Positions 1-11,229 of a stretch of 64,000 nucleotides of DNA are shown here, piece by piece (the first letter of the stretch is position 1; each line of letters opens with the position of its first letter). Source of the stretch: Brienomyrus brachyistius (Eukaryota; Chordata; Actinopteri; Osteoglossiformes; Mormyridae); contig NC_064552.1 of the NCBI RefSeq assembly GCF_023856365.1, positions 3,747,200-3,811,199 on the forward strand. Reading direction: 5' to 3'. The notes beneath the pieces are model-generated. The model was not told where the DNA came from. It ran no database searches and was given only the letters and a program-made list of their open reading frames with translations. The position numbers and the translations under genes were made by a program.

Positions 1-224
1 ATACATACCTGAACCACCCATACTGGTACATGCACACGCTCTCACGCACACTATCGACCGGCATGATTAATTCACATACCCTCACACTTGCTCTTTCCAG
101 GAGTAGCAGTTCAGAGTCCAACGCCCCGTTGCTCTGTACCGGGATCGACATCAGTGGACGCCCACATTTTTGTTGATTCACGGAGGCCCTCTTCCTCCTT
201 GACTGTGTGTGTGTGTGTCTGCAG
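1..224 (+). other. slit1: slit1 intron, 3' end
   Basis: This is intron sequence leading to the first Slit1 exon in the window. It ends in a TG-dinucleotide run followed by CTGCAG at 219-224, so the 3' splice site is made from a microsatellite rather than a clean pyrimidine tract. The open frame that runs through it from 88 is a fortuitous upstream extension of the real exon. Confidence 0.8.
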
Positions 225-362
225 GTGTGTGTGCTCCCCAGGCTATGTGGGTGATGACTGCAGCGTGAACCATGACGACTGCGCCGAGCATCGCTGCCAA
301 AATGGGGCACAGTGTGTGGACGAGATCAATGGCTACTCCTGCCTGTGCACAGAGGGGTACAG
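225..362 (+). CDS. slit1: Slit1 exon: end of one EGF repeat plus a calcium-binding EGF repeat
   Basis: First Slit1 exon in the window; earlier exons lie before position 1. It starts after CTGCAG with the last base of a split codon and ends TAC AG before GTGAGA (phase 2). The product finishes one EGF repeat ([12 protein letters not shown]) and then carries a full EGF repeat beginning NHDDC. The stretch [12 protein letters not shown] fits the C-x-[DN]-x4-[FY]-x-C-x-C consensus for Asp/Asn beta-hydroxylation and calcium binding. The sequence closely matches the EGF repeat before the laminin-G domain in vertebrate SLIT1, as I recall it. Slits are secreted Robo ligands that steer axons and migrating cells; the EGF array is a spacer between the Robo-binding leucine-rich repeats and the heparan-binding C-terminus. 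Slit1a and slit1b cannot be separated here. Confidence 0.93.
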
Positions 363-535
363 GTGAGAGGCAGACAGACAGACAAATTCATTTAATCCGT
401 GAACTACAGAGGGACCTTCTCACAGTCAGCGTTTTCCTGCCTGGCACCTTCAACATCCGCAAGTTTCCATAGTGCATGTATTTTCTGAGGGGCGACACTG
501 TCCTCACCCTCCCCACCCTGTCCACCCTCCCCCAG

Positions 536-764
536 TGGTCAGCTGTGTGAGCTCCCTGCCACGCCGCTGTCCCTCTGCGAGCTGGCAGACTGCCAGAATG
601 GCGCCCCCTGCCTGGAGCGGGCGGGTCGTGCGCTCTGCCAGTGCCTGCCCGGATTCGGTGGTCCCCGCTGCGAAAAGCTGGTCAGCGTGAACTTCGTGGA
701 CAGGGACTCCTACGTGCTGCTGAGTGACCTGAAGAACTGGCCACAAGCCAACATCACACTCCAG
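536..764 (+). CDS. slit1: Slit1 exon: EGF repeat and start of laminin-G domain
   Basis: Follows a 173-bp intron; the acceptor is CCCCCAG at 529-535 and the donor is CAG before GTGGGG. The first base completes a Ser codon, giving YSGQLCE across the junction. The exon codes for a linker (LPATPLSL), an EGF repeat with six cysteines (CELADCQNG to GGPRCE) and the first strands of the laminin-G domain ([12 protein letters not shown]). NIT near the end is an N-glycosylation sequon. In Slit2 the proteolytic site that releases Slit-N and Slit-C lies in the corresponding linker after an Arg. Here the linker has no Arg or Lys and is shorter than the human SLIT1 linker as I recall it. Confidence 0.95.
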
Positions 765-1539
765 GTGGGGACATCTCACGACACACAGACGTTTGTTGGG
801 TCAAAACCCAACAAACACGAAACATCCCAACCTACATAGGCACATACATAGACACCCCCCCCAGAGACAGACGCCCAAACCTGCTTAGCTTCAGAGGGAT
901 GACCTACTCTGCACTGCAGGTGATTCGGCTGCTGACATAGGGAGGGAGACTCAGACTCAGACTCTGTGCAGCACAGAAAAGCTGCTTCCTCTCTTCCCTT
1001 CTGGCTATTTTTCCAAGTCAACAGCGACTTGGAAATTTAAATCGCTAATTACTGTTATACCTGCAACGAGCTTGTTAACGTTAATCGTTTCTCACATGTG
1101 CTTACTGCGCCGCAGAGTCCTTCTGGGTAAAAAGCTGCTAGGGACTGAGTGCAGAGAAAGAACAGAAATAAATAAATGCAAACGAACTGAATGTGTCCGC
1201 GAACTAAAATGCAGACAGACCAGCCGAAGGGCACATGCAGTCCACACCGAACACAGCGAGAGCGAGTTTCAGAACCACACTCACCGGTTTCTAATTATAT
1301 CTATGGACAAAAAGCATAATCCCAACAGTAACACCCTAACCTCTACCCAGCCGTAACCAAAAGTAACCAAACAAAATACAAGACATCTGGCATTTTTAGT
1401 TTCTTGATTGCAGTCATAGATTTTGATAAAATTGAGTTCTGAAAAAATGCCCCCACAACATATAATTCGTTACTGGTCATTGCACAAGGTCAAGTACATA
1501 GAAATTTGTCTCTCTCCTGACTCCGCCTTCATAGTTTAA

Positions 1540-1710
1540 GCATCACAGTGCAGAGTCGGCCAACGTGCAGCACCCCTGGAGTTGGGGGTTAAGGGCCTCA
1601 CTCAAGGGCCCCACGGTCATGTGACTGATCTGTTAGGGTTGGGGCTTGAACCGAGGACCTTCCAATCACATGCACAGAGCCTGCTTAGCCACTCACTGCC
1701 CCCACACATC
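1540..1710. repeat. Degenerate fish interspersed repeat
   Basis: Sits in the 990-bp Slit1 intron. It contains the phrase GGTTAAGGGCCT, then CTCAAGGGCCC, then GGGGCTTGAACC and ACCTTCCAATCA, ending GCTTAGCCACTCACTGCCCC. This wording recurs in very many teleost genomes as the body of old tRNA-derived or unclassified repeats. The family is not assigned and the ends are approximate. Confidence 0.6.
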
Positions 1711-1754
1711 ACATAACCCACATACTCAGCACGCCCCCCCCCCATGTGAGACAG

Positions 1755-1885
1755 GTATCCACAGCTGAAGACAACGGAATCCTGCTTTACAACGGAGACA
1801 ATGACCACATAGCCGTGGAGCTGCACCAAGGTCACGTGAAGGTCAGCTACGACCCGGGGAGCCAACCCGGTCACGCCATCTACAG
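1755..1885 (+). CDS. slit1: Slit1 exon: laminin-G domain, first half
   Basis: Acceptor GAGACAG at 1748-1754, donor TACAG before GTCAGC (phase 2). Encodes [20 protein letters not shown], then the strand-turn segment ending in a Tyr-Asp-Pro-Gly loop. This is nearly identical to SLIT family laminin-G domains: GILLYNGD is the typical beta-strand and metal-site entry motif. The domain helps bind heparan sulfate and extracellular matrix. The preceding intron carries the old interspersed repeat at 1540-1710. Confidence 0.95.
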
Positions 1886-1983
1886 GTCAGCAACCCGAGG
1901 GCACCGCAGCACTGGGCAGAACCCGGCCGGCCCAATCCAGCCTTCTGTCAACGGTGTTTCTCCATCGCTCCTTCCTCCCCCAG

Positions 1984-2138
1984 CACCGAGACCATCAACG
2001 ACGGCCAGTTCCACACGGTGGAGTTGGTGACCTTCGACCAGATGGTGAACCTGTCCATCGACGGCGGTCTCCCCACCACCATGGACAGTCTGGGGGCAGT
2101 CCGCTCCCTCAACAGAGATGCCCCGCTATATGTAGGGG
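1984..2138 (+). CDS. slit1: Slit1 exon: laminin-G domain, middle
   Basis: Follows a very short 98-bp intron (1886-1983) whose acceptor is CCCCCAG. The first base completes a Ser codon. Encodes [20 protein letters not shown], then NLSIDGG, a sequon inside the domain core, and ends LYVGG with the last Gly codon split (donor G before GTAGGT, phase 1). GQFHTVEL and LYVGG are standard laminin-G core motifs. Confidence 0.95.
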
Positions 2139-2879
2139 GTAGGTCAGCCGCCCGTACACACCTCCATTCATGCATTTGCATGAGGGGTCCAGCCAATCAG
2201 CAAAGCCAGCCCCCTGGATTTGACCTGTCAGGAAGTTACTTGAACTGGCCATGTTCTGATTGGCAGTTCAGTCCTTCATCCTTAACCACCAAGTTTTCCC
2301 GTCCTTTCACTTCCCTTGGGTTTTCATCTAGTCGGTAATAGTGACCAGCAATCCAATAATCCAGCAGCGCTGGGCCAGTTCTGCGTTAAACGGCAGATCT
2401 GCTCCTGGGAAACCCGCCCCGCTTCTGAGCGAGCGACAGGCCCCCGGCGTGGTTTCATTAGAATGAAAAGCAGGCCGAGCTCGGTAGCGGGGCGCAGTGA
2501 CGTTTTGGCGTAACGCTGCAGGGGAGCGTCCACCTTCTGCAGGAACGAGGGCATCGCGGCATCCCGCTCTCGCCATTATCATACAGGCCCCGGGTGCTGT
2601 CAGGATCAATTCCTGATGCGTTACTCCATGACAAGTCCTCCATGACACAAGACAGGTCACTGTCAAAACAAATGTAGGAAACGCCACATTAAGGAACTAG
2701 GCCCATCCATGTAAAGAATTAAGCTCTGCTGATTCTGCGCCCTCTATGGAGGACAGTAGCGACACCCCCACATCCTTCAGCGACCTTCTGAACCCCGCTT
2801 GTCACAGAGTGCCATCGTTACTGGTGGAACCTACCAGAAACACCCCAAGCCGCATGGCAGTACGTGGCTTTTCTATTCC

Positions 2880-3115
2880 TGTGCACTATTAATAGATTCA
2901 AGATTCAAGAGTATTTACTGTCATACACACAGCAGTCAGTCAGTCACACTGTGCAATGAAAATCGTACTCTACACGTCCGTCCGGCCCCCGCCGAACACA
3001 AATTAAACACAAACGAACGTTCTTACAGTGCAACAGTAATTGCAAATAAACACTCAGACACAGTGCAACGTAAACATGATGCAAATATTGTGATGCATAA
3101 ACTTGTTGCTGGTAT
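2880..3115. repeat. Degenerate fish interspersed repeat
   Basis: Lies in the 1043-bp intron before the next Slit1 exon. It opens with TTCAAGATTCAAGAG then TTTACTGTCAT, and goes on with ACACAGCAGTCAGTC and GCAATGAAAATC. This phrase is the start of a repeat found widely in teleosts. It also has a degenerate internal duplication of CAGTGCAACRGTAA/CAGTGCAACGTAAA. Family unknown. Confidence 0.55.
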
Positions 3116-3181
3116 CTGAGATTCCCCTCCCCTTCCTACATGTGCGCCCCTGCTCACACGGCTCTCTGGCGCCCCCTACAG

Positions 3182-3470
3182 GCATGCCCATGGACGGGCA
3201 TTCGGCTGCCTTCCGCCTCTGGCAGCTGCAGAACGGCTCTAGCTTCCAGGGCTGCATCCGCAGCCTCTACATCAACAACGAGTTGCAGGACTTCACCAAG
3301 ACGGAGATGAAGCCGGGCGTGGTTCCCGGCTGTGAGCCCTGCCGCAAGCTGTACTGCCTGCACGGCATCTGCCAGCCCGATGGTGCCGCCGGGCCCGTGT
3401 GCCACTGCCGACCCGGCTGGAGCGGGCCTCACTGCGACACGCCCGCCATCAACCCCTGCCAGGGAAGCAA
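3182..3470 (+). CDS. slit1: Slit1 exon: end of laminin-G domain and an EGF repeat
   Basis: Acceptor CCCTACAG at 3174-3181, donor AGCAA before GTGAGT (phase 2, Lys codon split). Encodes the end of the laminin-G domain ([18 protein letters not shown], with the Cys that closes the domain), the linker [16 protein letters not shown] and one EGF repeat (HGICQ to GPHCD). Then it begins the next EGF with NPCQGSK. The block [14 protein letters not shown] is highly diagnostic of vertebrate Slits. NGSS is a potential N-glycosylation sequon. Confidence 0.95.
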
Positions 3471-3847
3471 GTGAGTGGGGGGCCCGAGCACAGGAGTGCT
3501 GCTTAGAATGGTGAAATAACTTTTGGCATAGTGGGGGGAGGGGCTTCTATAAATAATATACCCTGAACCTTTCTGTGCCTACTGTCTCGGGGAGGGGGGG
3601 GGCAACAACTGGGGCACAGGAGGGTTGGTGGGTCCTAGGATAGGAACCAAGTGGAGGGGTTGATGTGCTTTTGTCCCGAGGCCAGGCCATAACACCAGGC
3701 AGGGTAACTGTCATGGCCACACGCCTGTGATGTACAGGTTAATGGTTCACATCCCAGAAGGAGCACTGATCTGCCGAAGTATCCAGAAATAAGTAAATAG
3801 CAACAACAGTGCCTTCTAAAGTGCTTAAGCCGGCTGACCCCCCACAG

Positions 3848-4059
3848 GTGTGTCCACGGGACGTGCATCCCCATGGATGAGCAAACCTATCGCTGCGAGT
3901 GCCAGGAGGGCTACCGCGGTGCCCTGTGCAACCAGCAGGGGGAGCTCTTCAACCCCTGCCGGGACCTGCGGTGTGCGCACGGCCGATGCCAGATCTCAGA
4001 CGCCGGGCAGGCGTACTGCCACTGCGAGGCGGGCTACAACGGCGAGCTGTGCGACACAG
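3848..4059 (+). CDS. slit1: Slit1 exon: two C-terminal EGF repeats
   Basis: Acceptor CCCCACAG at 3840-3847, donor GACACAG before GTGAGG (phase 1). Completes one EGF repeat (CVHGTCIPMD to GALCNQ) and codes for the last one (NPCRDLRCAHGRCQ to GELCDT). Cysteine spacing is intact in both. Human SLIT1 has the same two repeats before its cystine knot. Confidence 0.94.
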
Positions 4060-4175
4060 GTGAGGTGACACCCGATACCAGAAGCTTATCAGGTTAAATC
4101 CCAGTTGAGGCTGCTGTTGACAAGCTATAGCGAGGCTTTGGTCTGCTGTGGGTGATCCCATGTCTCCCTCACCAG

Positions 4176-4414
4176 TGTCGGAGTGCCGCGGAGAGCCCGT
4201 GAGGGACTTTCACCAGGTGCAGCGCGGCTACGCCATCTGCCAGACCACGCGCTCCCTCTCCTGGGTGGAATGCCGGGGCGGGTGTCGCGCTGGCGCCTGT
4301 TGTGCCCCCCGCAGGCTGAAGCGCAGGAGATACGCCTTCGAGTGCAGCGATGGCAGCTCCTTCACTGAGGAGGTGGAGAAGCCAGTCGAGTGTGGCTGCG
4401 TGGGGTGCATGTAG
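4176..4414 (+). CDS. slit1: Slit1 terminal exon: C-terminal cystine knot (CTCK)
   Basis: Acceptor CTCACCAG at 4168-4175; stop codon TAG at 4412-4414. Encodes [20 protein letters not shown], then a segment with WVECRGGC, a vicinal CC, the basic run RRLKRRR and the ending CGCVGCM. This is the Slit CTCK domain at full length, with its cysteine pattern apparently complete. The domain mediates dimer formation and heparan binding in the family. The preceding intron is only 116 bp. With the six exons before it, about 463 residues of a roughly 1500-residue protein are in the window. Confidence 0.96.
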
Positions 4415-5440
4415 CGCCCCCTACAGGGGGGCAGAGTGACGAAGGAAGCGAGCCAGCAAGAGCGAGAGTATAACAAAATATATATGGAAAAATATATATG
4501 TATTATGGACTACAGTGGTTGTAATATAGGACATTTCTTCCCTTCTAAGGGCGTATGACTTAAAAACAAAAATAGAAACACTCATCAACATTGTCCGAAA
4601 GGGTCAAAGTTCGGAAAGCCTTCAAATCCATCAGCCACTCCGTTAAGTGTCTCGTGGTCGCCACCTAGAGGCCTGGTGGGGAGTTGACTATGGTGATCCC
4701 CACAAACATGCACCGCTTTCCTCCCATGCTGGTCCCCTCCAGGCATGGCGATGGAGTTTGGCATCTCGGTGATGCTCCGTGTTGAGGGAAACGGTTCCCT
4801 GGACCACCTCCTCCTCTCGACCGGGCCTGCGACTAAGCTGAAGCTTTCTTCCCTCCTTTTTCTTACTTGAGCCAAACCCACATGCTGTCGAAAATCTTAC
4901 CCACACGGCACGGCTGGCTGACCCCATTCCTGCATATCCCACCAGAACCAGGATCACAGTCTTACACAACATAGCAGTCCAACGCAGTCCGTCTCCACAG
5001 TGTAATATAGACCATATTCTTCGGCGAGCGTCATTCAAAAATCATTGAAATAATGGCAAAAGAGCACAGTGTCCTCTTAGACCTGCATGTTCAGGGTCTG
5101 GTGGCTGCCTACCATTAATAAATAGTAACACAACATAAAAAATTACTTTGCTAGGCACCCAACATGCACAGAAGATGGAAAGGAAAAAAAAATAAATCAG
5201 GTCAGGCAGGCTTCATGTACATAAACGTTTTCGACCGTTACTCCCAAAAACGAGGGAGTGTCCAGGACTGTCCGTGTGCAGAGGGACACACTGCCACCTG
5301 CTGGCCAAAACCCAGCCACCGCAAATCCCAAGAAGGCAGGTGAACCAAGAAGTGGAAATAGGAGAGATATAAGCTCCTCCCCTTTCTGCTGGCAGTATTA
5401 ATTGTGCAAAGTATTGCATGAAGATTAAAACAAACAAAAA
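4415..5440 (+). other. slit1: slit1 3' untranslated region (end not fixed)
   Basis: No gene seen here. The sequence is AT-rich after the Slit1 stop and has no recognisable transposon. Candidate poly(A) signals on + are AATAAA at 5117-5122, AATAAA at 5191-5196 and ATTAAA at 5424-5429. Only the last is followed by T/GT-rich DNA, so I lean towards an end near 5440. Confidence 0.5.
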
Positions 5441-7655
5441 AATTGTAGAGTTTCTCTTTTCTATTACTTACACAATGGTAAGGTGCAGATTTTTTGGTTT
5501 TAGTTTTTTTTTAAATAATTTGTGGCATTGTTTGATTCTAAGTTTATATTTTATTTTCCTGTGTAACTCTTTAGCCCTCTATTCAAACAGAAATGCCTAA
5601 CAGATTCTAATATATATATGTCTATTTCATTTCGTATAGTATTTTTATATGTTAATGAGTAAATCTGGGTTTTCCGGAAGCCTCGGAAATCGCAGCGCGG
5701 CATCTGAACAGTTTTCCTCGCTCATGATTTTCCTTTTTCCTGCACATGTTCAAAGGAGCCAGTTTGCAAGATGCCAAAAAGCCAGACGGCTTAATATCAG
5801 GTGAGGTGGTCTTACGGTGGTCTGACCTGTTTGTGAAAACCTATGGGGGAGGAGCTTCAAGCTTTTCTTCCCTACGTTAAAAAAAAAAAAAAAAGATACG
5901 ACAAAGATTTGCCTCTTTTCAGTAATAAAAATGTGGAGGATTATGCTGAGTGAAGTGAGACATCCACACCAAGTCCGGCCCAAATTGCAACTTGAAATCG
6001 TTAAACTCTGTACGTTATTGTCTGAAGAATACAGAACAGACCAGAAAGCTACGATATTCACTAACATATAACATGCCGATTTTAAATCATTAAATAATAT
6101 CTATGAGCTTATAAATACACACAAGCTACATTTCTGCCGTTTCCACGTGGGTGGTTCGGCAAAGTATCGCACACAACCAACGGGAAGCAAAATCACTGCC
6201 TGGCTATTTTCCACACCCAGTTTTGGCCAGTGGTCGCTGTGGACAGCTGGCGATAGACTAGCTGGCATCGTAAAGCAGGACCGCGGTCACGCTGGAAGCC
6301 CTGAAGAGGGGCCCTGCCTCGACAGGCACTAGAGGCCAGTCTGAGGCTGCTGAAAGGAGCGGATTCATTGCCGTTATGAGTTGATGGTATTTTAGCGTTG
6401 AAACATTCGAGTTGGCAAAAGTTTGGTGTTGCGGCCCAACACTGACTGACAGTGGGGGATCACGGGTAGGAGGTGGAGTGATTGACTGGGCCAGGCCAGG
6501 TGGTTGTAAGTTCTTAGCCGGGCTGCCAGTGACCAGGCACCGGCACAGAGCAAGCTGCTAAGCTGGGACAGTGCGAGGAAGCATCCAGCCGCAGCGATAA
6601 TGGCGTAGCACGTCATTCCGGCACAAAAGCCCGGATAACGGGAAGTCAGATCCACTCAGCACATCATTCTCAGCACGCCTGGGATTTCTGTTTCTGATAC
6701 ACAAATGACTCCTTCCTGGTAGAAATATGTTGCGCCACTCGTCTGTTAACTGCATTAATGCGTTAAATGTAGCTAAATGTATTATATGTTAAAATGTTTA
6801 TAGTGAGAGTCGGGGACTGGACACAAGCATTTGTTTTTTGATATTTGAGAGTGCCCCCATCTCCCAGTCTCCCCCCAGTCCATTGGCATCTGAACCCACC
6901 ACAAAGCTCTTACTGGAAAGCTCTGTGAAACACCCCCCCCCCCCTCCATTTAAGCACACCTACAAGTGACTCACAAACCCAGTTCAACATCCCAAGCCTA
7001 GAAGCCCCTGCCCCCCCCCGCCCCACTGGTCTTTTGCTGATGTTTTACGCTTAATGGATATCATAAATCTTGTGAGGTTTCGGGGGGGGGGGGGGGGGGG
7101 GGTGGTCTTTTTGTATCAGTAACTGCCGTCATGCTGAATGTATGTAGAACCACCGGAGACCGTTTCCCGCGTCCCTCAACCTTCCTTCTTCCTCGATAAA
7201 ATTAAATGTGTGTGATTCTCCTCGGAGCATCGAGTCTGATGATTTCACCATCGCCCTGTTCACTGCCACCCCAATGACACCGACCAGTGACCCCACTAAA
7301 CTCCAGCTCTGCCTACAGGACGTCACTTTTAAAGGCACAACTGGAATAGATACACACACAGGAATCTCGTTTTGAGACTGAGATGCCTGGGGGACGCCCC
7401 CAAGTGGGCACAGATGAGAATGCACGTCCGCGAGCTGCCATTAGGCCACCGGGGCTGAGTTTGCCAAATGCAGGCACAGCACCATCAGGGTGCCGCTCTC
7501 AAAACATATACAACAAAAATGACAGTTATTTATATAACCGAATAACCAGTACTAACGTGGTTGAGCGCCTGCGATCCATGTGTTACATCACATTTACAGT
7601 CTGTTTCATTACTCCGTTAGTCAAACACGCAACACATTAACACAGAAACAAAACA
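5441..7655. other. Convergent intergenic spacer, slit1 / lcor
   Basis: Nothing coding is supported. It holds T- and A-runs (5879-5894), a 21-base poly-G tract at 7082-7102, a short poly-C run near 6931-6944 and otherwise unique sequence. Small open frames here lack splice or codon support. The block separates the 3' ends of two convergent genes. Confidence 0.6.
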
Positions 7656-7677
7656 GATGGACATTTTTAAGCAATAT

Positions 7678-7683
7678 TTTAAT
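7678..7683 (-). promoter_or_regulatory. lcor: Candidate poly(A) signal of the PALI1 transcript
   Basis: On the - strand this reads ATTAAA, within CTTATTAAAATATTG. Downstream on that strand (7660-7605) the DNA is T/GT-rich (CTGTTTTGTTTCTGTGTTAA, then TGTGTTGCGTGTTTG), the composition expected of a cleavage-stimulating element. It would end a 3.6-kb 3' UTR starting at 11229. Confidence 0.45.
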
Positions 7684-9364
7684 AAGTTGCAATTAAGATA
7701 GGCACAGTGCGGGGAAAAGGAGACAACCTGTGGATGTAATTCAGAGCGGACTCGCTACAAGACACAGGAATGGGGGGGGGGGGGGGGGGTGGGGGGGCAA
7801 CCAAACAACACTCCCAAAGTTCCAGAAAGCCAGTGCTGCAAGGCATACAAACATAGATATAGACCTACTAGAGTAGCACTCTGTTCTCACCGACATTCTT
7901 TTCCTTGGTCAGATTTACAAATATAACCTCGTATCATATGGGACCTTTTTCTGTCTGCTTGATTGATAACAACAATCGGATCAAGGTAGAGAAGCAGATT
8001 CATCCAGGCCACACTGTACAAGCTGAGCCAAAGCGACACAACCAAATGCAGGAGGCAAAATGAAACACAGGCATTCACATTTTTCTTTAAAACATCTTTC
8101 CAATGGTGTCACATCTATATAGAAGTACTATATATATATCTATACATAGTAACTACACATCTATGGCTTTTCAGTTCCAAAGCATGCGGCAAGCACACCA
8201 GGCAACACGACATCAGCAAATGGGTGCTTTTAGCCGAGCGGGTGTGCACATTAAAGAAAGAAGAAGAAAAAAACACATTAAATTAAAAAACCCACAGCCA
8301 AACACAAGCACCACATAAAACATAAAACACACGCTTCTCCTTCTCACCCCACTTTCTGTTGCATAAAACCGGTCTAAAAACTAGGCTGCCTCATTCCACT
8401 CCACACAATTAAAACCTAAAAGTCAAGCGACTATTGAAGAATTTAAATCAGCTCACAATGGGACAGAAAATAAAAGATATCAAATAAATCAAAGAGCCGC
8501 GCAGATGTGCGATGTGCCGTGTCCTGCGGAGTGAAATGAGAGGGGAGAACGGCAAGATGAGGTGGCCGCGTGAGCAGGCAGCCCGGGCCTCCCAGGAGAG
8601 CATCCAAAACCCAGAGTTCACAGCATTTAATGAAACTGTGATTTATAGACTGAACCCATAATATATAATGCATCCTCCCCCTTTGGCCTCTTTCCTTTCT
8701 CGTCTAAAGCACTGGGGTATAGCTCCCTTCCCCCCTCCTCTGACAGGACTCGAGATTCTAAAAGAGAAACAAGGGAATCAGCCCTTTATATTAGTGAAAG
8801 ACTCAATCAAAACTCAATGCTTAACGGTTCTGGAACAAGAATTCTATTTAAGAATTTTGAAATGGCTGAAATTCTAGAAGCCTTCCAGAAATGCTACATC
8901 TTGGTGATCGTTCTACAAAAGCACAGGTCCCATAAACGCAGTGTTAATACATAATCACGTTTGATTATGTTCCCAGCTGACTCATAATGCAATTCTATAG
9001 TAATAGCTTATACATCTTCATAGGAAATTTGAAAGTGAAAATATATGTGAAAAACATTATTTCAAAGTAAAAATGGACCAGGCTGATTAATTACTGTTGG
9101 TGTTTTTTGCATGTGAGGATATCGAATGCAGATCAGAAAATGCTGGAGTCACACACACGGCTTAGATGGAACAATAAATATGTAAATAAGTAACGGGTGA
9201 GAGGCCCAACGCCTTATGCATTTTAAATGGGACCCTTCTCATCCATTCTGAGGCCATCCTGATGCGTCCCGCCCATACGGAGACAAGACAACCTGAGAGC
9301 AAGCTTTCATTTCCATTCCTCATACTACAAAGACAGGAAAACATTTTAGATGCATATTATACAA

Positions 9365-9490
9365 ATATATTTCATTATATATATACATACATATATATAT
9401 ATACATATACACACATATATATGCATATACATATATACACACACACACACACATTTATATATATATTTTTTTTAATATATATTTTTTAAT
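9365..9490. repeat. AT/AC compound microsatellite
   Basis: Alternating TA and CA/TG-type dinucleotides with a TATATACA-like core, followed by a T-run. Open frames across it (poly Tyr/Ile/His) are artefacts of the repeat. Confidence 0.85.
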
Positions 9491-11229
9491 TACTCTCATT
9501 TACAGAAAAATTAGGAATCACGCGACTAAACCTCACAAACATCAGGATATCTTTGGACACTCAGATCTTCTGTCTTCTGAGATGGGTTAATAAACGTTGT
9601 GGGCAGGTCTACAAGAACAATGAGGGGTCACCACCATTTCTGACCAACACAAGTCTTAGGAATATCTACTATACTATCTGGGCTATATATTACCTTTCCC
9701 ATACTGGGTTAAAGTTCAAGAGAAACATGTAAACATCTACAGATATGTCTACTGACCTCTGTATGAACCCTCCCCACCCTCCCCATTAAGTTTTGTATAT
9801 TAACAAATGGTTCCAGTACGACAGTCTCACAGACCAGAATTTTACGGGACACTGAATCTCTTCCTCTCTCCTCGAGATGCCTAGATCTCTCTTGTGCACA
9901 CGCACGCACACACACAGATGCACGAGAACACACGCGCGTGCACAGACACAGACACACATACACACACATACACAAACACAGACAAAGAAGAATCGAACTT
10001 TTTTTTTTTTATCAAGGGACAAGAACAGGCCCTACAGCACTCCACTGAAGAGCAAGCGCTTGACATTGTCTGCAAGCTTCAAAACGAAGGGCAAAAAGAA
10101 ACGCTTGACAATTAGTCATCTTCAAATTATTAACTTTGAATTCCCTGGTTACCAAATTACATTGTCGGAAGACTAAGTAAATTACAAAAGCACTAGTAAG
10201 GACCTCAAACGGCATCCACTGTTAACTGGAGGGTTTGCACACTCTACACAGCCGATTAACAAACACACAGTTAAGAATTTTCTATTTTTTTTCCCCCGTC
10301 TGGCTTAACACCTACATGAGGAACAAAATAATAAATATGCAAGGAAAAGAAAGGCCAGCCAGGGGTGATCTTAAGCAAGACGATGACCTTAATGCCAAGC
10401 TAAATTATTTTGAAATAAAAAAAAAATAACAATAAATAAACCAAAAGAAACAAAGGATTCTGTCACATGGTCATTCCATAAAACGCTGCTCTGACCTGCA
10501 AATACGGCACACTGGAAACTGCTATGCACATTATTATATTATAAAATACCTCGAGTCCCTTACATAATCGTGGTTGAATAATAATCAGCCCCCCTCCCCC
10601 CAGTTTTCCGACAAATTCCAGAAAATTCGAAGAAAAAAAGCTAACCTGAATATTCTGAAGGTACAAAATTTAAAAATGTTACTTCAATCATGTTTAAATA
10701 AAACTCCAACATGCCACAATATCAGAAAGAGGCCACTCCCCCAAAGGACACTCTGCATGGACACCATTTTCTAGGTCCATCTACAACAAATGTGTGCAAC
10801 AAATCAAAAAAAAAAAATTCTGCCAGCATCTTCATCAACACACAATATCATCCGAACTACATCGTTAAGGCACCAGATACAGTCGACTCAACACGGCCTC
10901 TGCTGATCTCCAAGAAGTGTGCAATAAAGGAACATACATTTTTTACATTAACAGCAAAATTCGCTGAGAAACATTCACCAACAGCTCAACATTAGCAAGC
11001 ATTCCAAAATCACAAGTTTTAAAATAAAAAAATTCCCTGTAATCTATTGCTACTATCCTACTGTTTTACAGCTTTAAAAGATTAAGCAAACTGTGAAAAC
11101 AGCAAAAGGAAAAAAAAAAACACACAAACACAATCTGTATCTATTTCTTTGTAAGAATACGACGCTTCCCGATAGTTCAACTATTTTCTTACAAAACAAT
11201 CCATGCCTTTGTTGACCATCTCCTGTTGG

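Larger units (their letters stand above)
7660..11229 (-). other. lcor: Probable 3' UTR of lcor PALI1 isoform
   Basis: AT-rich DNA directly after the PALI1 stop. I see no SINE or DNA transposon in these 3.5 kb, unlike the lcor introns, which fits a transcribed 3' UTR. It contains an 18-base poly-G run (7772-7789), AT/AC microsatellites at 9365-9490 and an AC-rich tract at 9898-9985. Open frames here are short and low-complexity. UTR status is inferred, not seen. Confidence 0.45.

Noticed and set aside
1..4414. mir-218-type microRNA, which lies in Slit2/Slit3 introns
   Set aside because: The known host introns are further upstream in those genes, and I see no matching hairpin or seed in the introns present here.
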